NCBI GenBank assembly: GCA_013399015.1
Contig: VWZX01006702.1
Span: forward strand, 434,001 to 498,000
Source of the DNA: Galbula dea
Lineage: Eukaryota; Chordata; Aves; Piciformes; Galbulidae
Direction: 5' to 3'
DNA length: 64,000 nt
Below the pieces are notes generated by a model, which saw nothing but the letters and a program-made list of their open reading frames with translations, was not told where the DNA came from and did not search any database. Shown piece by piece: positions 1-11,299 of the stretch; the first letter of the stretch is position 1, and each line of letters begins with the position of its first letter. The position numbers were made by a program, and so were the translations under genes.

Positions 1-3000
1 ATTTCTTTCCAACCCAAGCTACAGGGTAACTGTTACTGTAGGGTCGCTGCAAGTGGATTTAGATCCTGGTGTCCCAACCACGTTTACCCTAAGTTTGCAT
101 TGCAAACATAGACTTCTGATGCTGTGGTAGAACATTACCTGCTTGAGGGGAAAGATACTGAATGGTGACAGAAACTGCTGCTGAAAAGCTAACATGACTT
201 TAATATGTAGGCAATAGTGTACTCAATATGCTGTTGTGTGATTTCCTTCTTTGGCTTGGAAGGCAAAAATGAACTGCTGGTATTTGGAAGGCATGACTTA
301 ATTTTGCTGGATTGTTGGACATGCTGACCATAGTTTGGCCTGATGGGGGTATTGGTTATGTCATTCAGCAGAAAACACCCATGTGTGAGCAGAGTTTGGG
401 GGTTGGTTGGTTGTTTTTCTCCTTCTCCCCTTCTCCTCCAAGGCTATAGATACAGAGGGGAGGTCACAGGTCACAAAATAGAAGTAAGCTGTAGCCAGAA
501 AAGTTCAGATTTTGAAATAAAAACTGCTATGTATACTTATTAGAATTTCTTGCTAATGAGGTCATTTGTGTCAGGGCAGGAAATGTACAAAATAACACAG
601 GACAGAAAAATCTAGACACTGTAAAACACGCCAACAAATTTGGCACACGCACTACTCCCTTAATAGATCTATAGATCCCACAAGTGACCACATTCTGTTT
701 ATGTATGTAAAAGCTCCTATATATGTAACACTCCTAAGAGTAGCAATTTTACTAGTGGGAAAAGATTATTGTGGTCTTTTTATATAGCATATAGGTTTAC
801 TTAGAATGAGCCCTTGTAGGAGAAGGCAGAACCATGAAAAACCCTTAAAATGTCATGATTACATTAATTTCATATTTAAAGGAATACTTCACTTTAAGTT
901 ATGGCTCCAAAATTACACTGCTCATTCATGATTTTTTTTTTCTTAATGTATAATTGGCTGCCTCCAAAAATGTCACAGTAGGAGGAAAAAAAAAAAAAAA
1001 GGTTGATTTTCCTTGGCTTGTGTGCTGTTGCTATTCCTGTGTTCATTTGGCTTGGCTCAGGCCACGAAATGCTGCAGTCTGAAATAACTTTTTATATGTT
1101 GACATGTGCATTTAACTAGAATAAGCAGGCAGAGTGGACCAAGTTGGATTTAGCCATGAACAAAATATTTCTTGTAGTGAGCTTTTTTAATGTGCCAGCC
1201 TATGGTTCTGATTCTTTCTCATTTCTGCACTGGGATGTCCTCCAGGAACCTCCTAGCTGCTCACAGCCTCAGTGTGAATCTGTGAAGGATGCGAGGCAGA
1301 AAGTTAAGGTTGATGAGGGAGGAAGGGAGAACAAGAAGAAAGGAAGGATACTGAGGGATGCAATTTAATCTTTTGAAGACAAAGTTGAGAGGAGATTACT
1401 ATTGATCTGTTGAAATTTATGACTTGAGTCTTCTGCAGTTCTGGGACTGTGTTCAGGCTTCTGCTGAGCTCCAGGTACCGAACTGGATCTGCCACTCTGA
1501 TCTCTACATCACTGACACCAAGCAGCAGGAGAAAAGTCATAGTTCTCCACTGCAGGTATGAGTATGCTGCAGCCTGCAGCCATACTGGGCAACAGTTTTC
1601 CTCCATTTCATACCTGTTGCCTGAAATAAGCAGCACATAGCACACAGCACATAGCTTGGCACACAGGTATCCTCTCCCAGGAGGCACCTGCAGGTAGCCA
1701 GAACTCCTCTGTGGCAGCTCTGAAATATGGATGATTCTGCTGTTCAAAAACATGTAGCTGGGGTCCTCCCATGGCCAGTGTTCAGGAGTGCTGGCTGTGG
1801 GCAGATGACACTCTGGGGACGCAGGTACATAGTGCAGAATGATTTATACAGAGAAAATCCTGAATGCTCAGAGGGCATTAAAAGAAATGCTTGAAGGCCA
1901 GGAGACAAACAAGAATCTCAATGAAATTTTGTAGGCAGTCCCACGATTCTGAATTACTGTTTTGCTACCTTAGCCACTCTGGTCTCATACTTTGCTGTCT
2001 GTATTTTCACTGGACATTACTTCTAGGGAGAAATAAAAAAAAAGATATTCTTTGCCCACCTCCTTTCACTCACATGGTGCTGACAAATAGGCACAGAAGA
2101 GTGGATAAGTGTGCAGTTCAAGAAGTGTGCCTGGAAACACACATGAAAGATCAGGAGTGGGTGGTTCTGTGCTTGTTCTGCAAAGTAGGCAAAAGACACC
2201 TTATTTGGTTCTAAACAGGAAACCTGTGCCAAGTTTGTAGAGGTTCATGCACAGGGCCACTCCCTCAAGGAGCTAAGGCTCAATGTACTTGTCAAGATGA
2301 AAATCATGACACACCCCATGACTTACACATTGTTGAGACCTGCTCCTAACTGCAGCTCAGAAGGGCTTTCTAGTTTTTGGATGTTAAAGTTTTGGCACAA
2401 AGAACTAGGTAGGGGTCAGTAAAATTACAGTCAAATCAAATATTCCAAGTCAAACATTAAGCAGAAAGGAAACTTTAAAAGGTGTCATTTTAAGCCTAGT
2501 GCACTGAAGTGCACATGAGACTAACAGCCTGTGATTGGAGGTCTGAAGGGTCTGGGATTTGTGGCCTTTTTGTGTCATTGTGTCAGTCCTATAATGTAGC
2601 ATTATCACAGGAAAAAGGGAACAGGGTATGAAAGGGAAAGGATTCAACAGGTACTTCACAGGCACTTTCTTTCTCATCCAACTTTCTTTCCATATAACCT
2701 TTTAGATAGATGTTATTAAGGACTGTACACATACCAAATTTGGTGTTTTAAAAAGAAATTTTCAATTCTTCATGCAGCCATCTTGCTCTCATAACTTATG
2801 CTAAGTAGGACTTTACCCTTGAAAGTTACTATTCATCTGAAAACTTCAGAATCCCAACCTGCATGGCTTGTGTGCTTGAGGTACCTGCAATGAATGCTTG
2901 GAAAAGAACACCTAAGTGTTGACCATGGTGGCTAGGCTAGTACTGTGGGATAGCCTTTACACAAAGGAATGTAGATTTTATGATGAGACACTGCAGTGCA

Positions 3001-3070
3001 GAATAGTTTAGTATAGAAAGTGAACTAATATATTGTATGTAAATGAAATGAACCAAACTGAGTGACCAGT
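1..3070. other. Unique non-coding DNA, no gene seen
   Basis: A/T-rich, CpG-poor sequence with no recognisable coding frame, RNA gene or transposon. The only simple-sequence feature is a run of 15 A at 986-1000. A minus-strand open frame of about 149 codons (1304-1753) has no recognisable domain and no codon signature, and I treat it as chance. A short local duplication of a 'cagcacatagc' word lies near 1629-1653. Confidence 0.6.
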
Positions 3071-3367
3071 TTGACCTCTTCTCTCTGGTGACCAGTGACA
3101 GGACCCAGGGGAATGACGTGAAGCTGTGCCAGGGGAAATTCAGCTTGGGTGTTAGGAAGAGGTTCTTCCCCCAGAGAGTGGTGGAGCATTGGAACAGGCT
3201 TCCCAGGGATGCAGTCATGGCACCAACTCTCATGGAGTTTAAGAAGCCCTTGGGCAAGGCACTTAGTCAGATAGTGTGACTTAGGGATTGCCTTATGCCT
3301 AAATAAAAGTTGGAGTTGATGATCCTTGGGGGTCCCTTCCAGCTCAGGATATTCTGTGATTCTCTGA
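3071..3367 (+). mobile_element. CR1 LINE, 5'-truncated 3' end
   Basis: The 3' portion of a chicken-repeat-1 (CR1) non-LTR retrotransposon. Seen in sequence: an open + frame (about 3088-3279) carries the C-terminal end of the CR1 second ORF, with the hallmark words SDRTQGN, FFPQRVVEHWNRLPRDAV and FKKPLGKAL. It ends in a stop and is followed by the 3' UTR with 'ggtcccttccagctcagg' and a terminal 'attctgtgattctctga'. The ORF piece has no internal stop over about 60 codons but is only the tail of the protein, so it is not functional. Severe 5' truncation is usual for CR1 and reflects incomplete reverse transcription. The 3' end type resembles the subfamilies with a 'ccagctcag' terminus rather than 'ccaaccca'; the exact subfamily is not assigned. 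Confidence 0.93.
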
Positions 3368-5309
3368 GTGGCCTCCTAAAAATATGTGTAGTTTCAGCGA
3401 GTTGATGCTTGGAAATATATGTTCTATGTGACATCTGTTGACCTTACAAGTGGTGGTTTGTGTGTTTCTAAATCCCAGAGAGACATGTGTGCTTGTGCTA
3501 CAGCTGCTGCTTTGCACTTTTTCTTCAGTGGGAATAAAGATGAAGGTATAAGCTGTTTTCCAAGATCTGCATGTTCTGTTGATTTGTCCTTGTGATATAC
3601 CTGATACTGTGGGGGAAAAGTTACTTTGGGGTGTGTGTTGAGTCATACACTGAGGAAAAAAAAAATTGAGTAAGACTTTCCCTGAAAATGCTCAAGAAAC
3701 CTCCTTCTGAAGTCATTCTTATTTCCCTCCATGCTTAAAACTGCCATCAGGACCTGAGGAAGTGATGTCCAGTTTCAGGATTAATCAGCTTGGATGTTTC
3801 TCTTTCATTTGCTAAGCTTTTCTCTGTTCTGTGATGCAGTAGCAATGCCAGCAGCAAGGGCCATTTTTAGAAAGCAGCTCTATAGTTTACAGCAAAACAA
3901 AGTTTGGCTTCTGTGTCATCTGGGAGAAGTGGTCAAGTGCAGGATTTAGTAGCATTTAAACCCTCTGAATTTCTCACATTTGTCTGCACACATGCTTTTT
4001 GCTTCTGAAGCCTCCCACCCTCCACCTCAAGCCCATTAATGAAATGTGTTGTTCTTAAAATAGCAGTTGTGTTTGGAATACTTAATTGCTGGGTTTCTGT
4101 TGTCAGCTCTGCCTCGGTATGTTGGTCAAAAAAAGAAGTGTAAAGAGCAGGCCCATGTGTCCCTGTGCTCAATAGGTACCTGTGTTCCCCCTCTGCTGCT
4201 CTCCCAGCCTTCACCACCCTGTGGCTGAGGAACTCAGCTCCCTGTTTTACCCTGGCTGCATTTAGACCTCTCCCTGACAAGCAGCAGAGACTCATTTGAG
4301 GAAGGCCATAAAACAACTGCATTTCTTTTGGAGTCAAATGATTGATTTACTTATTGCTTCTATAAATGTTTATTGCCAGTGTCAAAGCAAAGATTGTGCT
4401 TATGGCCTTTTCATCTTCTCCCAAGTGTTGCCTGTGCACTTCACTGGCCCTGCACAGAAATCTTTCCCCCCTCTAAGTGCGCTTGCTGACTGGAACTAAA
4501 CCCTCCCAGGCAAACTGCAATGCTACTGCTACAATGTCATCATATTTCATAGGTTATTTATAAATATTATTGCCAGGGCAAATAAATTTCCTCAGAGTAC
4601 TTAAGTCTACCACTAATAAATAGTTTATTTAAGCTTGTAAGAATGGTGACATTTCACTTCGAATATCTTTGGGCCTCTTAAAAACCATTAGCAAAGAGGA
4701 AGAAAGGGAAAAATTGAACTGGGAAAAAGTGTGCAACAGATCTTATCATTTATTTCCCCCCCTCCCCTTAAATTTTGGCTTGCTTAAATGGGTCCTCTTG
4801 TCAGACTACCTGCCTCTGAGTGGAGCTGGTGACAGTGTTTGTTTAATCTGTACAGTTTGAGATTTCATTTACTATACCATTCCTTCTTTTCTTCTCTTTC
4901 ATAGCTGCATACAGCTGAAACAGTGTTTGAGCAGGTTGCCTCTGCTATCAGTAGTGATAATTAAATCCCTTTTGCCACTTTTCCCTTTTTGGGGTAAGAG
5001 CTGGGGATGTGGTGGTGGTGTTTTGTTTAGTTGGCTTTTTGATACTTTGGGGCTGGTTTAGATTTATCATTATTATTTGTCTTGCTCTACAGTTAAAAAG
5101 GTTAGGGTTTAGCTGGATTTGTTAATAGTGATATGGAAACAGAGAGCAGAAGGAGGAAAGTATTTTCTGGGATCCCTGGAACCAGGGTAAACTTCTGTGG
5201 AAAATGCCAGAGAGAAATGGCACCATATTGATCTTCTGGAAATAGCACAACCCACTGCCAGCACGGCATTTGGGACAACAGATAGCGGTTTCTTGGAGGA
5301 GTTTTTGCT
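3368..5309. other. Unique non-coding DNA; A/T-rich segment at 4520-4660
   Basis: No gene or transposon recognised. The segment at about 4520-4660 is A/T-rich, with several TTTAT/TAAATA words and 'ataaatagtttatttaagc'. This is the kind of composition often seen in conserved non-coding elements, but conservation cannot be judged from one sequence. A minus open frame at 3933-4337 has no recognisable domain. Confidence 0.5.
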
Positions 5310-5404
5310 GGGGAGGGAGGAGGCTTGGGTTTGGGTTTTGTTTGTGGGGTTTTTTTGTTTGTTTGGGGGTTTATGGAGTTGGTTTTGGTTTGGGTTTTGT
5401 GTTT
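5310..5404 (+). repeat. G/T-rich low-complexity tract
   Basis: The + strand is almost entirely G and T, with repeated TTGGGTTTGGG and TTTGTTTG words and several G3-G5 runs. Four G runs fall within about 40 bases, but two loops are near 9 nt, so this is only a relaxed quadruplex-forming pattern. G/T (or complementary A/C) tracts of this kind recur in the window at 6205-6262, 9832-9911, 28487-28553 and 40456-40495. Confidence 0.8.
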
Positions 5405-7646
5405 CTGACAGCTCAGAGAAAGTGTTAACTCTCAGCTCTTTTCATTCAACCGATTTCGTGTCAAGAATAAATGCCAAAATATCCTTTCATGTGATTCCCA
5501 TAAAATATGTCTCTTCAAGAAGGCTCAGGAGGAGGGATAAGGCAGATGATTTTATTTGAGCACATGTGGGAACATTATATTTCTCTTGCAATCATCCAAT
5601 ATGGAAAAAAAAGTAATGTTCCTTTGACAATCTCCAGTGACTTTTGAAATGAGTCCTGCTCCAAAACAACAGTCCCTGCAGCTCTAGAGATGGTTAATAC
5701 CTTTCCTGGCAGATGACAAGCCATGAGCAGGCACTCCCCAGAAACTCCAGGAGCAGGCAGGGAAAAACCTCAGCAAACTCCAAACAGATAGAGGAGGGGA
5801 AGCATTTTAACTGAAGAGAGTCAGCTGGAACTTGGTCAGAGACTTCTAGTGTAAAGAGCCTGGAAAATTTTGTACATACCTCAACCAAATCCCACATAAG
5901 ACTAGAGGGAAGGGAAACAAGCCTCCCATGTGCTCTTTAGATGACAAATGATGGGGTTTCCAAGAGCAAAGCAGGAAATTCTCTACACTTCCTTACAAGT
6001 TTATGACAACACAGGTGTCCTCTCCTGCAGCATTTGCCTTGCACATGATTTTGACATTTAAAGAGACTGAGAGGAGAAGAGAGGATAGCTCTTCTGACTT
6101 GGATTTCTTGGGTATGATGCTTGTGCTAAAAGAGGGTCTTCCCCTAAATTCATGGTTTTTACATGAGAATATTGTGAGCTTGTCTTTTTAGTTTCTTGTC
6201 TATGAGGCTTGGCTTTGGGGTTGGGTTGGGGACTTTTTCTTTGGTTGGGGATTTTTTTGTCTCTTGGAAAACACTGATTTATTCTCTGAGCAGTGATTGC
6301 ATTCACTTCCTTCCCAGAGACATGTTCTGAGGTTCCTGGCTGGCTTAGGCCATAGTGCCAATCACCCTCCTATATCCTTCACTTGGATCCCCAGTGATCA
6401 GTGAGGATGACAGGGAAAGGCAACATAGGAAGTTTCCCTCTTCTGTCAGAGGAAGTGTCTGTGTTAAAAAGACAACTCATTTTCAACCAGATTTATATAG
6501 ATGCTTAAGAAAAATATGGTCTTCAGGTCCAGCAGTCAGTCAGGTTGTGGCAATGTAATCTGTCTGGATCACTTTTGGAGAGCTTGCCTACACATTGGTT
6601 GCAAATTTGCTAGGCAGAGGCCTATACTGTCTGACCTTCCATCTCTGGCAAGGTGTACAGGAAAGGGAGAAGTGTCTCCAAAGCATCAACACTGAAATAG
6701 CTTCAAAGGTAAAGCTTTAGGATGGTTTTGCTGTGCTAAGACATAAGCTAGTCTACATCCCTTGGTTCCAAGGACAAATGTCAGAGTAACTGAGTACCCA
6801 ACCTGAGAAACCTTTGTGCTGGTTCCTGGCCACTCCACCAACATTTTCCTCTGAAAATTTAAACCTTTATTCCTCATTCTTAAATGATCTCACAACTGGA
6901 GGGCTCACAGGTCAGCCAGCACTTCTGCTGCACCTCTGTTCTTCACTCTCCAAGGAAAGGGGAGACAGGGAGCATAAACCACTGCTACAAAGAGCAGCAT
7001 TACCTTCCAACAATATCTGCCATGTCTTCTAGGGAGTTTATTACAGCATCACTTTCCTCCCTTTCCTGACCATGCTTAAGCAGGATGGAGAGCCTTCCAG
7101 GAAGGGAAGATAGCTTCCAGCTGCTGATTGTTATCATCCTGCAGGGCATGTAGCAAGCAGCATAAGGCTTTGTGTGTGTTTAGTGTCAATGGAGGTTTTA
7201 GTTTGGACTCTTTCCTTTATGGGCTGCATAAAGGCACATTTTGTGAGACTCTAATTTCCCTCCTATAATCCCTAGTGGCATGCTGTATTCTGCTCAGTAA
7301 ACTTATCAACATGGCCAGTTTCAGCTTTGATCATAGAAACAAATCTGTTTGACCTTAAATTTTCAGAAGTGTTCCTTATCCATAGGGCAAAAACAAAAAA
7401 ATCATTGCTCTTTCCAAAGGCAAGCTCCAAAGCTTGTGGGAAGTTATATAGTTGCATGGGAATGTTTTGACTGTTACTGACCTTGGCTGAGGGAAGTACC
7501 TTAAAATGTAACTGAGTGGTATAACAACCCCTGGAAAATAACTTCTGTGTTTTCAAAAGGTGTAAGGAGAGCAGGTATATTTGCAAAAGATCTGTTCAGC
7601 CTTCTTGCATGCATTAAGCTAACTTTTGGATTTCAGTGGTGTAACA
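5405..7646. other. Unique non-coding DNA with G/T-rich stretch at 6205-6262
   Basis: No recognisable gene. A G/T-rich stretch ('ggcttggctttggggttggg' and onwards) lies at about 6205-6262 and produces a meaningless minus open frame. The remainder is ordinary CpG-poor sequence. Confidence 0.55.
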
Positions 7647-7716
7647 AAAAAGTTAGATTTCAGGATAGGTAGATGTTGTATAAAAAGTTAGATTTCAGGA
7701 TAGGTAAATATTGTAT
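7647..7716. repeat. Tandem duplication, two 35-bp copies
   Basis: Two head-to-tail copies (7647-7681 and 7682-7716) share 'aaaaagttagatttcagg' and then 'ataggta'. They differ at two positions (g/a twice). There is no spacer. High identity indicates a recent local slippage duplication rather than a transposon. Confidence 0.95.
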
Positions 7717-9831
7717 CTTCTGAGTACAATAAATGTTATCAGTCTGAAAAATTACAGATATTTAAAGCTGCTGAATACCATTCCAGATATTTAAATGTGC
7801 TTCAGACAAATGACTAATATAGAGCAGTTTACATTTGTGGGAGCTCAGATGAGCCTGGACCCTGGCTGTCATCTGGGTGAGAGCAGAGCTGAGAAGCATG
7901 GCTGGTCTGTGAAGGCTCCTGCTCCCAGCTGATGGAGCTGAGCTCCTGCAAATGACTGTTAAAGGTTTCAGTCCAGACTGTCAGAAGTGCCAGTTAAACT
8001 GGTGGATTGAGAAGGAGAATTTCCTTGGAAATGTTCCCCAGCCTATCCAGAAGTGGAGAAGGTGGCTCCTCCTTTGAGGTACCTCTCTTTCTATGAACTG
8101 CAGAAAACCCCCAGTGGACCAGTTTAAATGAGATACCCAGCTTTCACAAAGCTGACATCAAATGGGATGCATCCAAGCCACCTTGTCTGTAACCAAGCTC
8201 CAGACACTGTTTGATGCTTTATTTCTTTGTGTGTCCTAGCATGATGTCATTTTCTGGCAGAGACAAGTCCTAGGAAATACATAGCTGCATGTTTCCAGCC
8301 CAGTGGAAGTCCTGGAGCATGCATGGTGTGTAGTGCTGTGTAACACAACTCTTCACCTTCCTGGCTTTCAGATTCCATTACTGCATCCATGCTGAAAAGT
8401 ACTAGGAGTTTTTCCTAGTGGGGGGAAGAAATAGGACTGGGGCAGTAGAGGGTCATAGGCAGGAACTGCAAAGAAAGTACCATTGCCTCTCCTTAACAGC
8501 CTGCAGGGAAAAACCAAAAATGATAGGTTAAGATGTGATGAGAACTGGGTGGAGGTGAAGTTCCCAAACTCTTCTTTTCCTTTTCTTTTCCTAATTATCT
8601 GTACATGTGGCTGGTATAAGAGAAAAATACTCTGATTCACCCCACGAAGAGTAACATTTTTCATTTTAGTAAACCAACACTCTATAAATACCTATAATCC
8701 CAAGATCTTAACCTCAGGGACAGCCTGGAAAAAAAGCAGTTTGGAAATCTTACACTCAGGACTTCCTCAGAACAGTGCTTTCTTTCTCTCTGAGATTTTA
8801 ATAGACATCTCAAGTTGAGATGAGATGACTGTCAGCACTTTCTTCTGGTAAGACACAATTTTGCCAAATATATATTCTATGTGTGCAGCTATAAATATGT
8901 GCAGACATAGAGTATACAGTTTCTGTAGTCAGTCAAGTTCCATTGCTAGTGCATTTTCTGAGTTAGTCAGTTGTAAGAAATCCTGTGAGGTGATTTTACA
9001 TGGGCACTTTTTCAGTTCCATGTCTCTGTAGCTGAAGAGTTCATTTCTCTGACCTGAATCTCTGGCTTGGTTAAGGCACAGCAGCAAGGCTGAATTTTGT
9101 GTTTTTGAGAAAGACTCCTCTGCATGGAAGCATAATTAAATGATTTAAAAATATATATCAAATAATGCCCCAATGAGGTTATTAAATGTATGTTTTTATA
9201 AATTGAAGGGGCTCTGTGATGAAATGAAATAAGAACTGAAATGAAAGGCAGTTTAAGGAGTGGAAGTTAGTGCCATACAGATTATCAAGTGGAAGAGTTT
9301 TGCAGGATTAAGTATGTTATGGTAAGTAGAACAAACTGTTTAGCATTTTCTCAGAACCAGACATGTGCCTCATGCCTTTTCATGCCTCAGAGCCTCAGCC
9401 TAACCACTACATGGTGGATCTAGAGAGACATTGCTCCTGCAGGCTGGTCATCCCTTGTAACTGTCCACTACCAATGAGATCATCTCTCTGGGAGACATTT
9501 TGCTCTCTGACCCAGATATTATATCCTCTTTTCCTTTGAAAAAAACACCCCACAAGATAAGCAAGAACCTCTGAAGTGTCAGGAGATTGAAGCTTCTCTT
9601 AAGTTCAGGATAAAGCTGCCAAAGTCAAGATACCCCAACTTTGCACTCTGCAACTGAAAGCTGCCTCTGAAGAACAGACAACAAATGTGAAACCATGGCA
9701 AAGACTGAAGGAGTTGCAGTCAAGTTAGTCTGTAGCTCAGCAGCTAAAGGAACTCCCTAAAGTAGAACCAGAGCAGCATAATCAAAACAGCCCTTTGTGT
9801 TTTTTGTAGTGCAGAAGACTGTCTGAAATTA
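7717..9831. other. Unique non-coding DNA, nothing recognised
   Basis: No coding frame, RNA gene or transposon recognised on either strand. A/T-rich stretches occur around 9130-9210. Confidence 0.55.
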
Positions 9832-9911
9832 AAAACACCAATCCCAAAACCAACCAAGCCACCAAAAACAGAAAACAACCAAGCAACCCCAAACAAACAA
9901 ACAAGCAAAAA
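9832..9911 (-). repeat. A/C-rich low-complexity tract
   Basis: The + strand is almost only A and C ('ccaaccaagcc', 'aaacaaacaaacaagc'). It is the complement of the G/T tracts elsewhere. It forms the C-terminal third of the longest open frame in the window (9744-10262, minus, 172 codons), which explains that frame's hydrophobic F/G/V-rich tail. It argues against that frame being a gene. Confidence 0.8.
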
Positions 9912-11271
9912 GTGTTTAAGATGATGTTCCTGGCTTGGGCTCTGTGTGTTAGAGGCCAATACCCTAATTAAACAGGCTGCAGTGAAGCTGCAGATAAGTT
10001 TAGCCAGTGATTCTTCATGCTCCTCTAAAGGATCAGATGACATATTCCTCTGCAGCTTATGTGGGTGTGAGGGGTGATCTGTAAGGATCCTCTTCAGAAA
10101 GTATGCAACTAGCCTGAGTTCACAGTGGATATCTAAGGTTTCTGTGTATGAAACTGAGGTCCAGACAGTGCTGAGATCCTCTCTACCCATGAATTTCTCC
10201 TTCTCCAGAAAAAGGAATGGAAGGATGGATAAGCAGGTACAGAAACCTGCAGCTGTAGTCACCCACCCACCCTGAACTCTTTGTATGTTATCTTTATCCC
10301 ACAGTTCAGTCTCTGGTATTCTACAAAGTGCTTCAGCTGGAGAGACTTTCCCTCAGAAAAGCATAGTTTTCTCCCCTGCAACTCCTCTCCAACACACACT
10401 CTGACACAGTTAAAGCTAATCCCCTATAAGCTAATTCAGTGACCAAAAAAATTCTTTGTGAACAGAGTTAAAATGCCTGGCTCAGCAAAACTCAGACCTC
10501 TGAAGAAAATAGAAAATGACAAGTGCTGGCATATAGCAGCAGAACCTTAACTGTCACCCCCTGGAAGTCCCAGTCCCTGGGGATTACTGGCATGCTCCCC
10601 AGATGAGTTCACAGTAGGTTGTACTGAGCCTGATGCTCCAGAACTGCATGTACTGTCAGCAGGGGATCTTCAATCTGCATTCATTTTTGGGGTTGTTTGG
10701 GTTTTTTAGAGTAAATTTCCTGTATTTGAAGCAGGGTCAGAGGAGTATTTGATAGAATTTAGGAACAAGAAGTTTTAGCCATCCCTTCCCTTTCATTGCA
10801 ACCAGCTCTCTGCCTGATGCAGGAGCAATGTGTGTCTCATCTTTGCATTTCTGGGAGTTCAGGCAGTTCTCCCTTTGCCTGTCACCTCTCTTAGGTCTTA
10901 GCATGTTTAAAGGGGAATAATAAAGTACTGGCAGTCTCCTGACACTTGCTAACTTTGCCAGCCACTTCTTCTTGCTCCCTATTCTCTCCCACCACCTCTT
11001 TTTGCACTCCTGCTTTCCAGCCCCAACAGTCCCTCCCCACAGCTACGCTCCACTATGATTTTACACCACTCTGGGCCCTGCCTCCTCTCAGTTTCCCTAC
11101 CCCAATAGTCTTCCACTGAGCATTCATTCACATGTCTACTTTACTTTCCTCTTGCAAATGTATGAGACCTCCCCAGCAAAGCCCCAGCTTCCTGAGCAGG
11201 GGTTTGGTTGGAGCTGTCTGCTTGGGAGAGCTTATGTCTCACATCTTTTATTGAGCTTTCTGGGGTTAACT
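9912..11271. other. Unique non-coding DNA
   Basis: Nothing recognised apart from a short G/T stretch near 10687-10708. The long minus open frame running into this region has no identifiable domain. Confidence 0.5.
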
Positions 11272-11299
11272 GCCTTAGAAGGTTATCACCTTCTAAGGC
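11272..11299. repeat. Perfect short inverted repeat (12-bp stem, 4-nt loop)
   Basis: Left arm gccttagaaggt (11272-11283), loop 'tatc' (11284-11287), right arm accttctaaggc (11288-11299), an exact reverse complement. A stem of 12 bp is too short for a typical microRNA precursor and no terminator-like T run follows. Function unknown. Confidence 0.95.

Noticed and set aside
1304..1753. 149-codon minus-strand open frame
   Set aside because: No recognisable motif, no CpG retention and no splice or promoter support.
9744..10262. Longest open frame in the window (172 codons, minus strand)
   Set aside because: Its last third is encoded by an A/C-rich low-complexity tract, no domain is recognisable, and a frame of this length is near what chance gives in 128 kb of double-strand reading.
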